Origin: Hanleya hanleyi
Taxonomy: Eukaryota; Mollusca; Polyplacophora; Lepidopleurida; Hanleyidae
DNA length: 64,000 nt
Assembly (NCBI GenBank): GCA_036873755.1
Contig: JAVTVY010037217.1
Span: 1 to 64,000, forward strand
Reading direction: 5' to 3'
The first letter of the stretch is position 1, and the number at the start of each line of letters is the position of its first letter. A program made the translations under genes and the position numbers. Below the pieces are notes generated by a model that was given only the letters and a program-made list of their open reading frames with translations, ran no database searches and was not told the DNA's origin. Positions 10,266 through 22,992 of this stretch are shown one piece after another.

Positions 10266-13200
10266 TTCATATGCCGCCCCGGCATAAGCTAAGAAAAAAT
10301 CAATGGAAAAATGAATGGGGGCATAGATGTGAATTCAGCCACAGTAAATCAAATAGTACCGGCGTCGCAATTTTATTTAAAGACAACTTTGAATACACGG
10401 TACACAACACCAAGACTGATAAGGAAGGAAGGTATATCATTCTCGACATCTCAATATCAAATAAAAGGATTACGTTGGTGAACCTATATGGGCCTAATAA
10501 TGACGAACCGGATTTTTTTAAAGGATTATTCAGGCAAGTGAGTAATTTTAACAACAGTTCAATCATTGCCTGCGGCGATTGGAACCTTGTACTAGACTAC
10601 ACGACAGATACACAAAATTATACTTAAAAAAATAATCAAAATGCCAGGCTGGCAGTCTTAGAGATAAAGGATGAATTAAATCTTAATGACATTTAGCGTC
10701 AGTGTAATCCATCCACAAGGCGATTCATTTGGCGAAGAAAGACCGCCACTTGCATTAAACAGAGTAGGCTTGATTATTTTCTTGTTTCTGATGATATAGT
10801 TATATCACGTAACCGTCCGGACATTGGGATATCCTACAAATCTGATCACTCATTAATTTCTTTAAAAAGTTACTTTAGACAAATAGAGAAAGGTCCAGGT
10901 TTCTGGAAATTCAACACATGTCTGCTACAGGACCCGGATTATGTCACACTGATCAACAATGTTGTCAAAGAAACTATCCAGGAATGTTATGTATCCGGAG
11001 ATATCGATGAACCTAGCTCTCTCAAATTAAATATTAATGACCAAGTCTTCTTTGAACTATTGAAAACTCAAATACGAAGTGCCACAATATCTTTCGCAGT
11101 AGCTAAGAAAAAAGCCACTAAAAAGCATGAAAAGGAAATAGAATCAGAAATCTTGAGTCTCGAAAAAAAATATGGCTTCAATTACAGCCATAAAAGAACA
11201 AAACAGGATTATGGAAAGGCTTGAAAGTAAAAGAGCGGATCTGGAAGTTATTAGAAATCACGAAATAGAAGGATCAATTATACGTTCGAAAGCTAAATGG
11301 TATGAGAAAGGGGAAATAAATTCAGACTATTTTTGTAACCTAGAAAAACGAAACTTTATTAATAAAAGCATGTCAGAAATAATTAACAACTGTGGTGATC
11401 GAGTTATACTCCTCAGGGGAATTTTAGATGAAGTTAAGTCATTCTATTCAACCTTGTGCTCTAAACCGCCAAACGTAAATAGTGACAATGACAATAGCTT
11501 TCTGGATCATGAAACTAAACTAGATTATGACCAGCAACAGTTATGCGAAGGACAGTTAACACTTCCAGAATGTTCGAATGCCTTGAAAAATATGAAAAAC
11601 GGTAAATCACCTGGATCAGATGGATTTCCATGTGAATTTTATAAATTCTTTTGGAAAAGTCTTGGCGTCTTCCTTCTCAGATCAATTAATTATGCGTACG
11701 GAAATGGACATTTGTCAGAATTTCAGAAACAAGGCGTAATAACATGTTTGCCAAAGGATGGAAAGGACCGTGAATACATTAAAAAATGGAGACCAATATC
11801 ATTGCTAAATGTGGACTACAAAATAGCTTCATCTTGTATTGCTAACAGAATAAGAAAAGTTCTTCCATCGATAATTAGTGAGTCCCAAAAAGGTTTTATA
11901 AAAGGTAGGTTTATTGGTGAAATTACGAGAATGGTTTATGATGTTATGATGTGCACTGAAGAGAATAACATACCTTGACTGCTCTTCCTGGTGGACTTTG
12001 AAAAAGCTTTTGACAGCGTCGACTGGGAGTTCATACAAGGAGCATTGCGGTCATTTGGATTCGGTGAATCGCTCTGTGGATGGATAGGACTGTTTCAAAG
12101 AAATTCAGAAAGCTGTGTGCAAATCAACAATTTTCTGTCTTCTTTTTTTGAACTGGAACGAGGGTGCCGGCAGGGTGATCCTGTATCCCCTTACCTGTTC
12201 ATCATTGTCGCAGAATTGCTAGCTATAGCTATAAAACAAGACCCGTGTATCAACGGTATAAAACTTGACAATTCCGAAATTAAAATTTTGCAGTATGCAG
12301 ATGATACTACTTTGTTTCTAGATGGATCAAAAGAATCATTAAGGCGAGCCATGGGTATCCTGCAGGATTTTTCGAGTTGCTCCGGTCTTAAAATGAATAT
12401 TGAAAAATCTATTATTCAGTGGATTCGAAGTAAAAAGGGTAACACAACTAAATTGTGTGAACACTATAGAATCAACTGGGATCCTGGAGGGTTTAAACTA
12501 CTGGGGATATCTTTCAGCCCAGACCTGGAAAGGATGCCAGCTTTAAATTATATGCCAAAACTTGGTGCATGCTATTAGACGCTTGTTAGGATCGTGGTAT
12601 AAGAGAAATTTGAGTGCAATTGGAAAAATAACAGTTATTAAAACTTTCGCTTTACCACTTCTTACTCATCTCTTCTCTGCTCTGCCTAACCCACCCGACA
12701 ATTTTTTGACCGAATTACAGAAAATGTTGTACGCTTTTATCTGGGGAGGAGGGCCTGACAAGATTAAAAGAAAAACAATTATTTGCAGTAAACAAGATGG
12801 AGGGCTGAATATGATACACATTCCGTCCTTTATTGATTATATGAAAATTAAATGGGTTAAACGTAGTGCAGCTCTCACAGATTTTCAATCTGATATGATG
12901 TTCAAAATCTTTCCGAATATAGGCTCAACGGTCTGAGAGCTGAATATGGTTGGGCTGCAAAAAATCATTAAAAATGTTAAAAATAAGTTTTGGAAGGATG
13001 TTCTCTTGGCCTGGATCAAGAATATGCATGAAGAATTGGCTACCTCAGGTAACATGGATGACTTGATATATAACTATGCCCCAATCTGCAATTGGAGAGA
13101 AATTAAGAATTGGCATTCATGTGGGGTCAGAGTTCTGAGAGATCTAGTCGATCATAAATCTGAATTCTTATCCTTTCAGATTTTTCAGGGTAAATTTCAA

Positions 13201-13933
13201 ACCAAGCTGAAAAACTTTTTAACTTATTACGCTGTTATTCATAACATACCAAAGGATATTATGAGAAAGCCCCACAATCAGGCTTCAATGGAGGAAAAAA
13301 TACTATTCAAACTCAAAAACCAAGAATGCTCCAAATTTATATACCGATCTCTCCTAAAATCGGTTCAGGAAATCCCTCGCAATAGCCAAATTAAATGGAG
13401 TGATTTCCTGAATCTTACGAATATTAGTGAAGCTGAATGGAAACTCATTTATCAAAACCCCTTCTCTGTGACTACTGAAACCAAACTCCAATATTTTCAA
13501 TTCCAGATAACGCATAACTACCTGGTTACTAATACACTCTTGAGTAAATGGGGAAAGGTAGAGTCGGACAGATGCAGTTTCTGCAATAATGATAGGGAAA
13601 CGATCTTACATTTATTTTGGTCATGTATCCATGTCAGACATATATGGACTCAATTCCAGGCCTGGGCTGTAGATAAATATTGCATCTGAAATGGACAGGC
13701 TCTCTCACAGAGACGTGTTGCTGGGGAAAACGGCTGTGGTTAACCACTTACTTTTAATTGTAAAATCATGCCTGTACGGTTACAGAAGTAGAGGTACAGT
13801 CCCCAGTTTCATGGCTGTGCGCGATTCCATTTATCGGACGAAAGACTTGGAAAAAAATATTGCTTTAACCAATGACTCTCTCGTAGCCTTTCAAACCAAG
13901 TGGGGTCCCCTAGCCGATTTACAAGCCACCTAA
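10266..13933 (+). pseudogene. LINE ORF2: endonuclease-reverse transcriptase remnant
   Basis: Domains in order: an APE-type endonuclease tail (10,266-10,860, with GDWN and SDHS motifs), a linker, then reverse transcriptase (about 11,550-12,560) with SPGSDGF, WRPISLLN, DFEKAFDSVDW, RQGDPVSPYLF and the catalytic YADD, then a C-terminal CSFC...HLFW-C zinc-knuckle near 13,575-13,625. The frame is broken by a TAA at about 10,624, a TAG near 10,693, a shift in an A-run near 11,165, a TGA at 11,976, a shift near 12,565, a TGA at 12,934 and a shift at about 13,689. In its intact state this enzyme nicks DNA and copies LINE RNA; here it is dead. The aspartates of YADD are retained. Confidence 0.85.
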
Positions 13934-14275
13934 AATACATCAGATTGATATATTATCTGAGCTACTTCTGTGATATATGTTTGAGCTACAGCTTATGCTG
14001 TTTCTTGTGGGGAGTAAATATCTACCTTTTATATTTGAACGTATATATATATGTATATATGGGTGTGTATATATGTGTGTGAGTGTATGTATGTGTGTAT
14101 GTGTATATATATATGTATATATTTGTATATATTTTTGTATATGTAAGTACTGCTTATTCGGGATTATTGGATAAAACCCTGTAAGCCCTTGGCCATGTGG
14201 GTAATGTAAGGGTGTATGTAAATCATGGCTTAATAAAGCAATAAATGCCTAGTGGGAAATCCAGGGCTTACAGGG
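10266..14275 (+). mobile_element. 5'-truncated LINE (L1/Tx1-type)
   Basis: A plus-strand LINE remnant begins inside its endonuclease domain where it abuts the palindromic module, runs through reverse transcriptase and a C-terminal zinc knuckle, and ends in a 3' region with TA/TG repeats (14,040-14,150) and AATAAA near 14,232. The abrupt 5' end is the usual sign of incomplete reverse transcription at insertion. I see no clean target duplication. Confidence 0.8.
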
Positions 14276-14339
14276 GGGAAGGGGGGTGAGGGGGGAACAG
14301 TACTGCATGGACCTTTCTCAAATGTGGTACACAGGTTCC

Positions 14340-15180
14340 CCTTAGTTGTGCAAGATACCTTTTTCGGTCCGAATCGAAAATCCAATATGGCCACCAGGCA
14401 GCCATCTTGGATTTCCCCATGAAACCTTGTTATCGCGATTTCTCAGGAACTACTGCATAGATCTTTCTCAAATTTGGCACACAGGTTCCGTGATGAATGG
14501 GGTCTAGTTGTGCAAGATACCTTTTTTGGTCCGATTCGAAAATCCAATATGGCCACCAGGCAGCCATATTGGATTTCCCCATGAAACTTTATCGTCATTT
14601 CTCAGGAAGTACTGCATGGATGTTTCTCAAATTTGGTACACAGGTTCCCCTTGGAGTCTAGTTGTGCAAGATACCTTTCCTGGTCCGATTTGAAAATCCA
14701 GTATGGCCACCAGGCAGCCATCTTGGATTTCCCCATGAAACTTTATCGTCATTTCTCAGGAACTACTGCATGGATCTTTGTTAAATTTGGTACACAGGTT
14801 CTCCTTGTCGTCTAGTTGTACAAGATACCTTTTCTGGTCCGATTCGAAAATCCAATATGGCCAACAGGCGGCCATCTTGGATTTTCCCATGCACCATTGT
14901 TATCGTCATTTCTCAGGAACTACTGCATGGATCTTTGTTAAATTTGGTACACAGGTTCCCCTTATGGTCTAGTTGTGCAAGATACCTTTTTCGGTCCGAA
15001 TCGAAAATCCAATATGGCCACAAGGCAGCCATCTTGAATTTCCCCTTGAAACATTGTTATCAGGAATTCTCAGGAAATATTTCATGGGTCTTTCTGAAAT
15101 TTGGTACACATGTCCCACATGGGGCCTAGTAGTGCAAGATACCTTTTTTGGTCCGATTCGAAAATCCAAGTTACGCTTCA
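14340..15180. repeat. ~158-bp satellite, about six units
   Basis: The string CAAGATACCTTTT recurs at about 14,350, 14,512, 14,671, 14,820, 14,978 and 15,137. Units share a TCCAATATGGCCACCAGGC block, GCCATCTTGGATTT and a CTCAGGAACTACTGCATGG block. Short open frames in all units are shadows of the repeat. GCCATCTTG matches the YY1-type motif. Confidence 0.85.
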
Positions 15181-15196
15181 AATTAATACGGTATTC

Positions 15197-15455
15197 TCGA
15201 GTTGTGACGTTGCATCACAAGAGTCGCGGATCAAACGGTGGGGCATATTCTATATATTGACTATAGAGAATATCCATACCTTCACCTTCCATATCAAGGA
15301 GTTCAAATAATTCGGAATTAAAATGTTTTTCTTCAAATTTTAAATCAGTTTTCTTTAGTCCATGCAGTATCAAGTGAACTGCTCCACCCTTTCGTCTACC
15401 AGCGGGTCGGCTACATGAAGGGACGTCACTCTTGTGACTCAACGTCACAACTCGA
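15197..15455. mobile_element. Small MITE-like element (~260 bp)
   Basis: TCGAGTTGTGACGTTG at 15,197-15,212 is matched by its reverse complement at 15,440-15,455, and the homology continues inward over the CATCACAAGAG region with mismatches. No coding capacity. The target duplication is unclear, so no superfamily is assigned. Confidence 0.6.
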
Positions 15456-17204
15456 CAAATGTAGACTACTGCATGTTTCGATCCAAGGGAGATAATCAGG
15501 ATTCAGGCACTTTCGAAGTATCAACATAACTGCGCGGACCGGATCCCTTCAGTATTAAGTATTGTACCATCTTACTATTTTCGAGTATGGTATCTTAAAA
15601 GAGATATCTCAAACTAGCCCAGTAAACAGAACAGAATTAGCATTCGTTCCTAATTATAAAATCTTTAGTATGTTTCATAGCTCATGCCAAAGTGTCAAAG
15701 AGATTGGTCTTCGCTTCCAGTACCCAATGATGACACGTGCAAAAAAATAAATAAAAAAAAATACTACAAAACGAAGGCGAAGTATCCTGCGTACATGTAC
15801 ATTCACTTTCAGACTAACTTTGCTCATTTCTCTTGTATTATAACAACCGACATAAAGTTTCTAGAAATCTTGAAACTCCTGAAACTTAGATTATATCTTG
15901 GTGTTTTACAGTGTCCCTTTTTCGATCTTTTTCGCTCAGATTCGAAATTCTGTAAACAAAATTACAAATCAGTCGTTCTTGGACAATGGACAAAAAGATG
16001 CTCTAGCCATTAGCTTACATTATCGGACAATGGTGGGCGCCAAGATCCTTCAGGATCTCTCGTTGGAAATTGCTATAGTAGTTATTATCCCTTGGTTCTT
16101 GCTTAGGTTCTTTTTGTTCTAGCCTTGTGCTTCTAGTCCTGGTACCTTACGTATTGACCAAATGATACTTGAACACTACCGAATCGTTCATCCTGCCAAC
16201 TTCGTCACCTCATATTTGTGTGGCGCGTCTCTGATTTCGTCGTTACCAATTTGCCATCTTCATTTTATCAAGCCAATTTATACGTTCCCACTTCGAACCT
16301 GCCTTGATTCATGAGATCAACTTCAGTGTTCAAAATTGGAGGTGTAAATTTCACCTACTAAGGAGAGACCAACCAATCAGAATCTACACGCCGTTTGTGT
16401 GTAGAGTGACATCATCCTTAAGTAGCGGCGTCATTCCTTCTAATATGGTGGTTGTGTTGGGTTAATAGAAATGTCAGGCAATCAATAACTCTCTTCTACG
16501 ACGCATTTCGAAATTGAAATGGTTTCGAGGTCAGTGACGTCTCGTGTCTGTTTATAAGTTCTTTAAACATTGAAGGGGGCCAGATCAAGGGAAGTTCGAA
16601 GTGGAACGTAGAAATTGGCTTGATAAAATGAAGATGCAGTTTGCCTGATAAGCTTAAGTCGCCCTTTCTGCTGAAAGTCACACAGCTGACCCCGGATTGA
16701 CGGGGATATGTGGACCGTCCATCGCTCACATCAGAGGTTACCGTGTAAATCTCACGTCATTACCGTAAATCTGACGTTATTACCCTCCCGAATTTATTTA
16801 GCTAGCGGAACGTGCCAGGAAAATGCAGGAAACACCAACCTCCGTTGAGTTGTCCCCAAGCTGGTCCACAACTCTTTTTATCATATGCATGGATTGTTTT
16901 ACCATGTCTCTCTCTCTGTTGGACGGAGATGCTTCAGGGATATTTTCGGAGCCTATGATGAGTCATGTCTGGAAAAGACGTTGGAATTGTCACACTTCGA
17001 AGGAAGGGTCATGAAGGTTTTCGGTTGTGGGAAAAGTTTACTCCAAATGGCTGTCATCAAAATCCTTACTGTGTAATGCCGTTCTTCATTGATTCTCCAT
17101 CAACACAGTTTTATTTATTCAATTTTAATTTGGAGTTTGCTTGTTATTCGTTCAATGCAATGTTAAATTATCCATGTAGTAAACAATATTGGTAGTGACC
17201 ACTG
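15456..17204. other. No supported gene
   Basis: Several 60-110-codon frames occur on both strands but overlap each other, lack recognisable domains and have no copies elsewhere. I see no tRNA or repeat structure. It may be host intergenic or intronic DNA. Confidence 0.45.
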
Positions 17205-17412
17205 GAGTTTGTTGACCAAGTATCGGTTGACCAGTGTCGTTGGTTTGCCAAGTTTGGGTTGCAAATGACGTTGGTTGACCAATACATGACCAATTGTATT
17301 GGTTTGCCAAGTTTGGCATGGCCAGTGATGTTGGTTGACCAATGAGTGACCAGTGGTGTTAATTAACTAAGGTTGGGGTGACCAGTGTTGCTGGTGGGAC
17401 AACAGACCAATG
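17205..17412. repeat. Degenerate ~30-bp repeat (GTTGGTTGACCAA)
   Basis: About seven imperfect copies of a TTGGTTGACCAATG/GACCAGTGTTG unit. It is a noncoding minisatellite with internal dyads (TTGGT/ACCAA). Confidence 0.7.
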
Positions 17413-18839
17413 GTGATGGTTTTATTATCCACCAAATCGTAACTTGTCATTGCCGGAACAAAAGCACATGACCATCAATTGGATTTCAAGCTCACGAACA
17501 TATTGGGGGAATTATGCGGATTTCCTCAAAAGCTTATCGACCATTTACCACGAAATGGTGAGGTACTCAAAATTTAAAAGTCTGCTGCAGAGCGAAAACG
17601 AGTCCGGTTTCACCCAGCAACAGTGCAAGCCGACTTCGAGAAAGCCTTTCACAACGCAATTGTAGTTTCGGATGCGAATCTGAAGGGCTGTTTTTTTATT
17701 TTTATTTTTCGCACTGTATATCTGGCGTAATTGACCCTCAATCAGAGTGGCAGGATGACCAGAATCGCTCCCCAACGACTGAAATACCGTAAGCTGGACG
17801 ATCGGCTGTTGGTACTGAAACAAACCTTTGCTGATGGCAAAAAAATTTCCCACATCTTTTTTTGCCAGTTGAGCTTCCTACCTCCTTCGTCTTTGCGATA
17901 AATTACTTGTAATATTTTTTACATTATATCATATTTATTCATTTTCTAAATTATGTGAGATTTGGATTCGCAAAATGAATATTTTCTGATTACACAGGAC
18001 CCCATGTCTTAAGATGACATGCATCAAAGGTTTTTTTAGAAAATGTTCTGGTATATTGATATATGTATGGACTGTAGCTTTCTGGGATGGATACTGTAAA
18101 TTCTTCGAAATGGAAGCCGTTTCAGCACATTTGCCATCCTCTCGGTTATCGCCCTCATGGTACTGTATTGTATAGAAGCTATACGAACGGTTCGTTCTAT
18201 GGCCATTTCATTTTCATATCTTGTTACCTGATATAATGTGTTCTTGCCTTAGAGGAAGTACCCGGATGGCCTTGGTACTCGAGTGTGAGTAACAGCGATA
18301 ATTTTCACTTCATTTGTCATCCAATGATGGGAGCGACTTAATTAGTCTACCCGAGTATCATGTTAGAGATATTGTCTACCTGTGACTGACATATCAATAC
18401 AATACAATACAATATGTTTATTGCACGACTCGTAAAATGGTACAAGTATGGCAAACAAAACAATATAATTCACAAAATGAATTGTCCAATAACAGATGGC
18501 GGACGTTTCTTTATTGTCACGAAGGAAGTATTATGTGTCTCTACCAATTTGACCTATCTGTACCAAGTTATCAGAGTGCATTGAGACTTGGAAATGATTA
18601 CTGGCTGACACATACCCAGTCAAGCATCACCAGGATTCTCTAAAATCTGTCAGTATGAGAGCTACTTGACCTCACTTCTCCATCTTTTCTGGTCAAATTA
18701 TCGCACGACGCACAGACAGAGATGATTTATAAACTATGTTTGCACAGTATGTAACCAATGCCCTACATGCACTGACAATACTTGTATATGCTGTTCAATT
18801 CTCGGCAATCAGCCAAGCATGGCTCATTGTTGTGGTGAA
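17413..18839. other. No supported gene
   Basis: AT-rich, gene-free as far as I can see. A short AATAC pentamer tract is at about 18,393-18,412. Frames at 17,444-17,665 and 18,437-18,643 lack any recognisable feature. Confidence 0.45.
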
Positions 18840-19485
18840 AAGAGGCATTCATCAACCAAGCATGCCCATTATAAGGTTGAAGAGCGGCATTCATCAGCCA
18901 AGCATAGTCCCTTACAAGGGTGAAGAGCGACATCCATCAGCCAAGCATAGTCCCTTACAAGGGTGAAGAGCGACATCCATCGGCCAAGTATGGTTCCTCA
19001 CAAGGGTGAAGAGCGACATTCATCAGCCAAGCGTGGTCCCTTACAAGGGTGAAGAGCGACATCCATCAGCCAAGCATGGTCCATTACATGGGTGAAGAGC
19101 GACATTCATCAGCCAAGCATGGCCCCTTACAAGGGTGAAGAACGACATCCATCTGCCAAGCATGGTCCATTACAAGGTTGAAGAGCGACATTCATCAGCC
19201 ATGTAGATGTCAATTACAAGGTTGAAGCGCGCATCAGTCAAGCATGCTACATTATAACGCTGAAGCGCGAGATTCAACAACCAAGAATGGTCCATTACAA
19301 GGGTGAAGAACGACATTCATCAGCCAAGCATGGTACCGGTACATTGCACGGTTGAAGAGCGACATTCAACAGCCAAGCATGGTCCATTTCAAGGTTGAAG
19401 AGCGGCAATCATCAGCCAAGCATGGTCCATTGCAAGGTTGAAGAGCGAGATGCATCAGTCAAGCATGGTCCATTCATGCAGCAAA
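18840..19485. repeat. ~45-bp minisatellite, about 14 units
   Basis: Head-to-tail units of the form CATCAGCCAAGCATGGTCC + TTACAAGGGTGAAGAGCGACATT. Units diverge from each other by a few bases and by small indels. Reading frames do not stay open through the array. Confidence 0.9.
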
Positions 19486-20443
19486 GTGTTCGAGGCGCCG
19501 TATGCCAGTTTCTGATTTAATCGATTAATTATAAATATTTGGTATGTGAAATAAAAAGGTATGTGAAATAAGCATTGTGTTGAGTAAAATTTAAATCCTA
19601 TATCCGCCGAAAAAAAAATCCGTGAAAGATTTATAAATACTTATTTGAGCTTGTCAGATATATATATCCCTCTCTCTCTCGTTGTGTTATTTCTGGGATA
19701 TAAATTTCTGCATACATACATATGCTGGACAAATATATCTCGTATTTATATATCCGACTTACATTATTTTGCTGATATATTATTTATCATGTCATCTAAC
19801 TACAGATATATAAATCCTAAAAGTTTCTGATTCATATATCCCAAGTAAATATGCTAATGAGTCAAACTAGAAAAGCGGTGACGTCGCCGGTTTTGCTGTG
19901 GTTTTAGAAATAATCGGGGCTTATAAACCTTAAAATGTTTTCCACATTTCTGGTCCACTTACATGAGGAATGAGAAAATGTTTGCACAAAATCCTGTTGA
20001 AACTGAATGTCATAGATAGAGTGTGTACGTGTCTTTCGTCTTCACGTTAATTGTGATCAACGATGGTGTGGCGTTCACAGTAAATCCTCTAATAATTCAA
20101 TCACGGGAAGTAAATTCCCTCCACAAAACCAGGGGGGGATATAAAATCTATCTGTTGACAAGATCGCCAGAGATCAGATGAACCATTATTTCTTGATTAT
20201 TTCATTGATTCTAGAAGATTATCGAGTTTTTTAGACGAATGATTTGAATTCCTTTCACGAACCGTAACTCTATTTTGTGATTGAATTATTATATGATACC
20301 CTAGAAAGATTCCTTTTGCTGTTAGCACTATACATCAATACATGGAATTGTTAGCTCCATGTTTCATTAAGCCGAAAATTAGACTGCTCTTCATACATAG
20401 ATTTTAATTTGTAAATGCTCAGTAAGCAGCGTCGAAATGGTCG
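19486..20443. other. No supported gene (AT-rich target region)
   Basis: AT-rich sequence with ATATATCC phrases, stops in all frames and no repeat homology to the elements. This is the flank into which element A inserted. Confidence 0.5.
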
Positions 20444-20449
20444 ATTGTG

Positions 20450-20597
20450 AGTAGTATATAAAGGCTATTTCGACTCAATGGCGCTTCACTGCGCATGCGC
20501 GAGAAAGTGGTGTGCGCGGGAGTGTTGTGCGCAGGTATGAGATTTTGTGGCGGTTTTGTGGCGTTGTTCTGCGCAAGTGTGACGTCATGTATGACGT
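20450..20597 (+). repeat. Element A left terminal inverted repeat
   Basis: About 148 bp matches the right end with few mismatches. It contains a TATA-like string at its outermost bases (TATATAAAGG), an NRF1-like TGCGCATGCGC at about 20,480, GTGGCGGTTTTGTGGCG and a TGACGTCA. Just inside lies TGACGTCACTTCCGG. Confidence 0.9.
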
Positions 20598-20697
20598 CAC
20601 TTCCGGTCTGCGTGAATCGGGCGTGTGTATTCCTCCGCGGTGATGCGGTCTGGTGGTGATGCGGTTTGCCTCTGCGGACAGAAAGTAGTCCCAAATT

Positions 20698-21900
20698 CTC
20701 CGGCATTCTCCGGCAATCTTCAGGGGCGAGAGGGGTCCCTAGTGTACCGATTGGGTCGTATGAGGTATCAATGTAAAGCATTCGTGAAGGTGGGTGTGGG
20801 GTTGAAATATCGTCATTCTGCGCATGCGCGGTAGACCAAGGGTATGGAAATAGACGTTTTGGGGTCTAGGTGGGTCACTAGTGGTCCGATGGAGTCGAGT
20901 GAGGTATCAATGTGAAGCATATGTGAGGGGGCATCCGATGGGGTGGGTGTGGTGTTGGAATATGGTCATTCTGCGCATGCGCGGTAGACCAAGGGTATGG
21001 AATAGACGTTTTGGGATCTAGGGGAGCCCCTAATGGTCCAATGGAGTCGTATGAGGTATCAATGTGAAGCATTCGTGAAGGAGCATCCGATGGGGTGCGT
21101 GTGGGGTTGGAATATCGTCATTCTGCGCATGCGCAGTAGACAAAGGGTATGGAAATAGACGTTTTGGGATCGAGGGTGGTCCCTAATGGGCCGATGGAGT
21201 TGTATGAGTTATCAATGTGAAGCCTATGTGAGGGGGCATTTTTGTGGGAAAAGGGTGTGGAAATAGACGTTTTGGGGTCTGGGTGGGCCACGAGTGGGCC
21301 GATTGGATCGAGTGAGGTATCAATGTGAAGCATTCGTGAGGGAGCATCCACCTGGACTAGTGCTTCGTTCGTGTTCAACATTCTGCGCATGCGCAAGCAG
21401 GAATTGTGGGGAAAGGGTATGCAAATAGACATTTTGGGGTCTAGGTGAGCCCCTAATGATCCTATGGTGTCGTACGGGAGCACCCGCCTAGACTAGTGTG
21501 TCGTTCGTGTTCAACAATCTGCGCATGCGCAGACAGGGAATTGTGGGAAAAGGGTATAGAAATAGACGTGTTGGGGTCTAGGTAGGCCCCTAATGATCTG
21601 ATGGGGTTGAGTGAGGTATCAATGTGAAGCATTCGTGAAGCAGCATCCCACGGGGTGGATGTGATGTAAAACTGACGTCATTCTGCGCATGCGCAGTATA
21701 CCAAGTAAATGGAAATAGACATTTTGGCGCCGACATGGGTCACTATGGGTCCGATGGAGTCGTCTGAGGTCTTATTTTGAAGCTATCGTGGAGGAGCATC
21801 CGACTGGACTCATGGTTCATCCGTGTTCAATGCTCTGCGCATACGCAGTCTGGTCGTAGTATAGAAAGCAGACATTTTGGGGATGCGTGGGGGTGTGTTT
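20698..21900. repeat. Element A subterminal repeats, ~150 bp, about seven units
   Basis: Units are marked by TGCGCATGCGC at about 20,819, 20,972, 21,124, 21,383, 21,520, 21,683 and a variant at 21,836. Each carries AATAGACGTTTTGGGG and GAGGTATCAATGTGAAGC. They lie only on the left side, downstream of the protease, and hold no gene. Related units occur at 6.6-6.9 kb, 29.35-29.5 kb and 39.0-39.2 kb. Confidence 0.85.
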
Positions 21901-22047
21901 GACCCACCACTATGGGTCCATGGTTGTGGTTTGGTGGTGTGGGTTCTGCGCACAGACGTCACTTCCGGGTTTCACTAAAACCACCTCCGAACCCAGAAGA
22001 GGTCCAATTTTCCCTTAGACGTAGGGTCCGGATTTTCAACATCCAAG

Positions 22048-22200
22048 TTTTCCCCGGCCCGGCCCGGCCCGGCCCGGCCCGCCCGGCCCGCCCGGCCCGA
22101 CCCGCACGGCCCGCCCCGCCCCGGCCGCAGAGCGCTCGCGTGCGGGCCACTCCGGCCGCAGCGCGCGCGCGCGGGTTATCCGGCCGCACGCCTGCGCGGG
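22048..22200. repeat. GC-rich CGGCC-repeat tract
   Basis: About 80 bp of CCCGGCC/CGGCCCG pentamer-like repeats is followed by CGGCCGCAG-containing sequence and an alternating CG tract. Similar shorter tracts occur near the ends of other elements at 48,110-48,145 and 63,015-63,065. Frames here encode proline/arginine/alanine runs and are not credible genes. Confidence 0.8.
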
Positions 22201-22360
22201 TGAATTTCGGATTATCCTAGGCCACTGATTGGCTACTTTCTCTACGGTGTTCGAAGCCAGTTTCACCGAATCCCCACATGTCTGTTATAGCCTTCATGCA
22301 TTACGCCCATATAGAAAACACACAAGACAGGTTTTTTTGTGTGAGATCTCATTTTGTTTT

Positions 22361-22545
22361 TTTATTCAACAACAACAACGTGAGAACAACCACGTGAAAA
22401 CTGTAGCCCAGAACAGGGGGCTTGCACATTGAAATCGATAGAACTGAAGCCCAGAACAGGGGGCTTGAACATTGAAAGAACTTAAGCCCAGAACAGGGGC
22501 TTGTACATTGAAAGAACTTAAGCCCAGAACGGGGCTTGTACATTG
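22361..22545 (-). terminator. Protease 3' region: four hairpin repeats, then AATAAA
   Basis: Reading on the minus strand, the last codons and stop of the protease are followed by three more copies of a ~37-bp unit that contains the same codons. Each unit can fold (AAGCCC...GGGCTT, 6-bp stem). A TTG-repeat tract then runs into AATAAA (complement at 22,361-22,366). Copy B has two such units and copy C four. Confidence 0.8.
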
Positions 22546-22991
22546 AAATGATGGGCGGCCCAGTCATATACGAGTACATCGCGGTCCTCGGCCTTGGGGT
22601 ACTCGTCAAACATCTGTACGATGGTAGATAATGTTCTTCCCCGGCATCGATGGTACAGGTAAAACAAGCAATATTGTCCGCACACGCTACTGGTCAGGCT
22701 TTGCAACGTTTGACTGTTCCAACACCACGTCTCTGTGCCTTGATCCATGAAGTCTGTAAAATCGGGATGGAGGGGTGGCAGGCCGTACGGGTCAAAGTAT
22801 TCTCCCTGCTGTTCTGTCAAGTACACGCCCACCCAATGTTCACCGGGCCGATCCATCGGGTCCGTGTTGAGAACGTAAGCAGCAGGATACATACGGTCTA
22901 ATGGGAACACATCTCGGGCGAACACCCCTTGAAAGACCATATGTGTCTCTGGGTCATTCTCCAGCACGGTGGTTATCTGGTCTGTATCCAT
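22518..22991 (-). CDS. Adenain-like cysteine protease, copy A
   Basis: 157 residues starting at the ATG at 22,989-22,991 (MDTDQITT). An upstream in-frame extension lies inside the major capsid gene and is not needed. The family cleaves capsid precursors during virion maturation. Expected catalytic features are present: EHW with the active-site histidine, FDPYG with the acidic residue about 17 residues later, and CGQYC with the catalytic cysteine near the C-terminal third. The length is short compared with adenovirus protease (~200 residues), as is common in Polintons. The start codon lies two bases beyond the capsid stop, which suggests coupled expression in one late transcript. It is the best-preserved of the three protease copies here; whether it is expressed is unknown. 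Confidence 0.85.
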   Translation of the reverse strand: MDTDQITTVLENDPETHMVFQGVFARDVFPLDRMYPAAYVLNTDPMDRPGEHWVGVYLTEQQGEYFDPYGLPPLHPDFTDFMDQGTETWCWNSQTLQSLTSSVCGQYCLFYLYHRCRGRTLSTIVQMFDEYPKAEDRDVLVYDWAAHHFNVQAPFWA

Positions 22992-22992
22992 G

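Noticed and set aside
10202..10627. LINE endonuclease starting at the ATG at 10,202
   Set aside because: The first ~20 codons are the zinc-finger arm's 3' flank; LINE homology begins at about 10,266, so the start is a chance fusion.
18840..19485. CRISPR-like array (repeats with spacers)
   Set aside because: Whole ~45-bp units repeat with no unique spacers, and the sequence is animal; it is a minisatellite.
21912..22266. Arg/Pro/Ala-rich frames on both strands of the GC tract
   Set aside because: They arise from the CGGCC repeat in several frames at once; typical repeat artefact.
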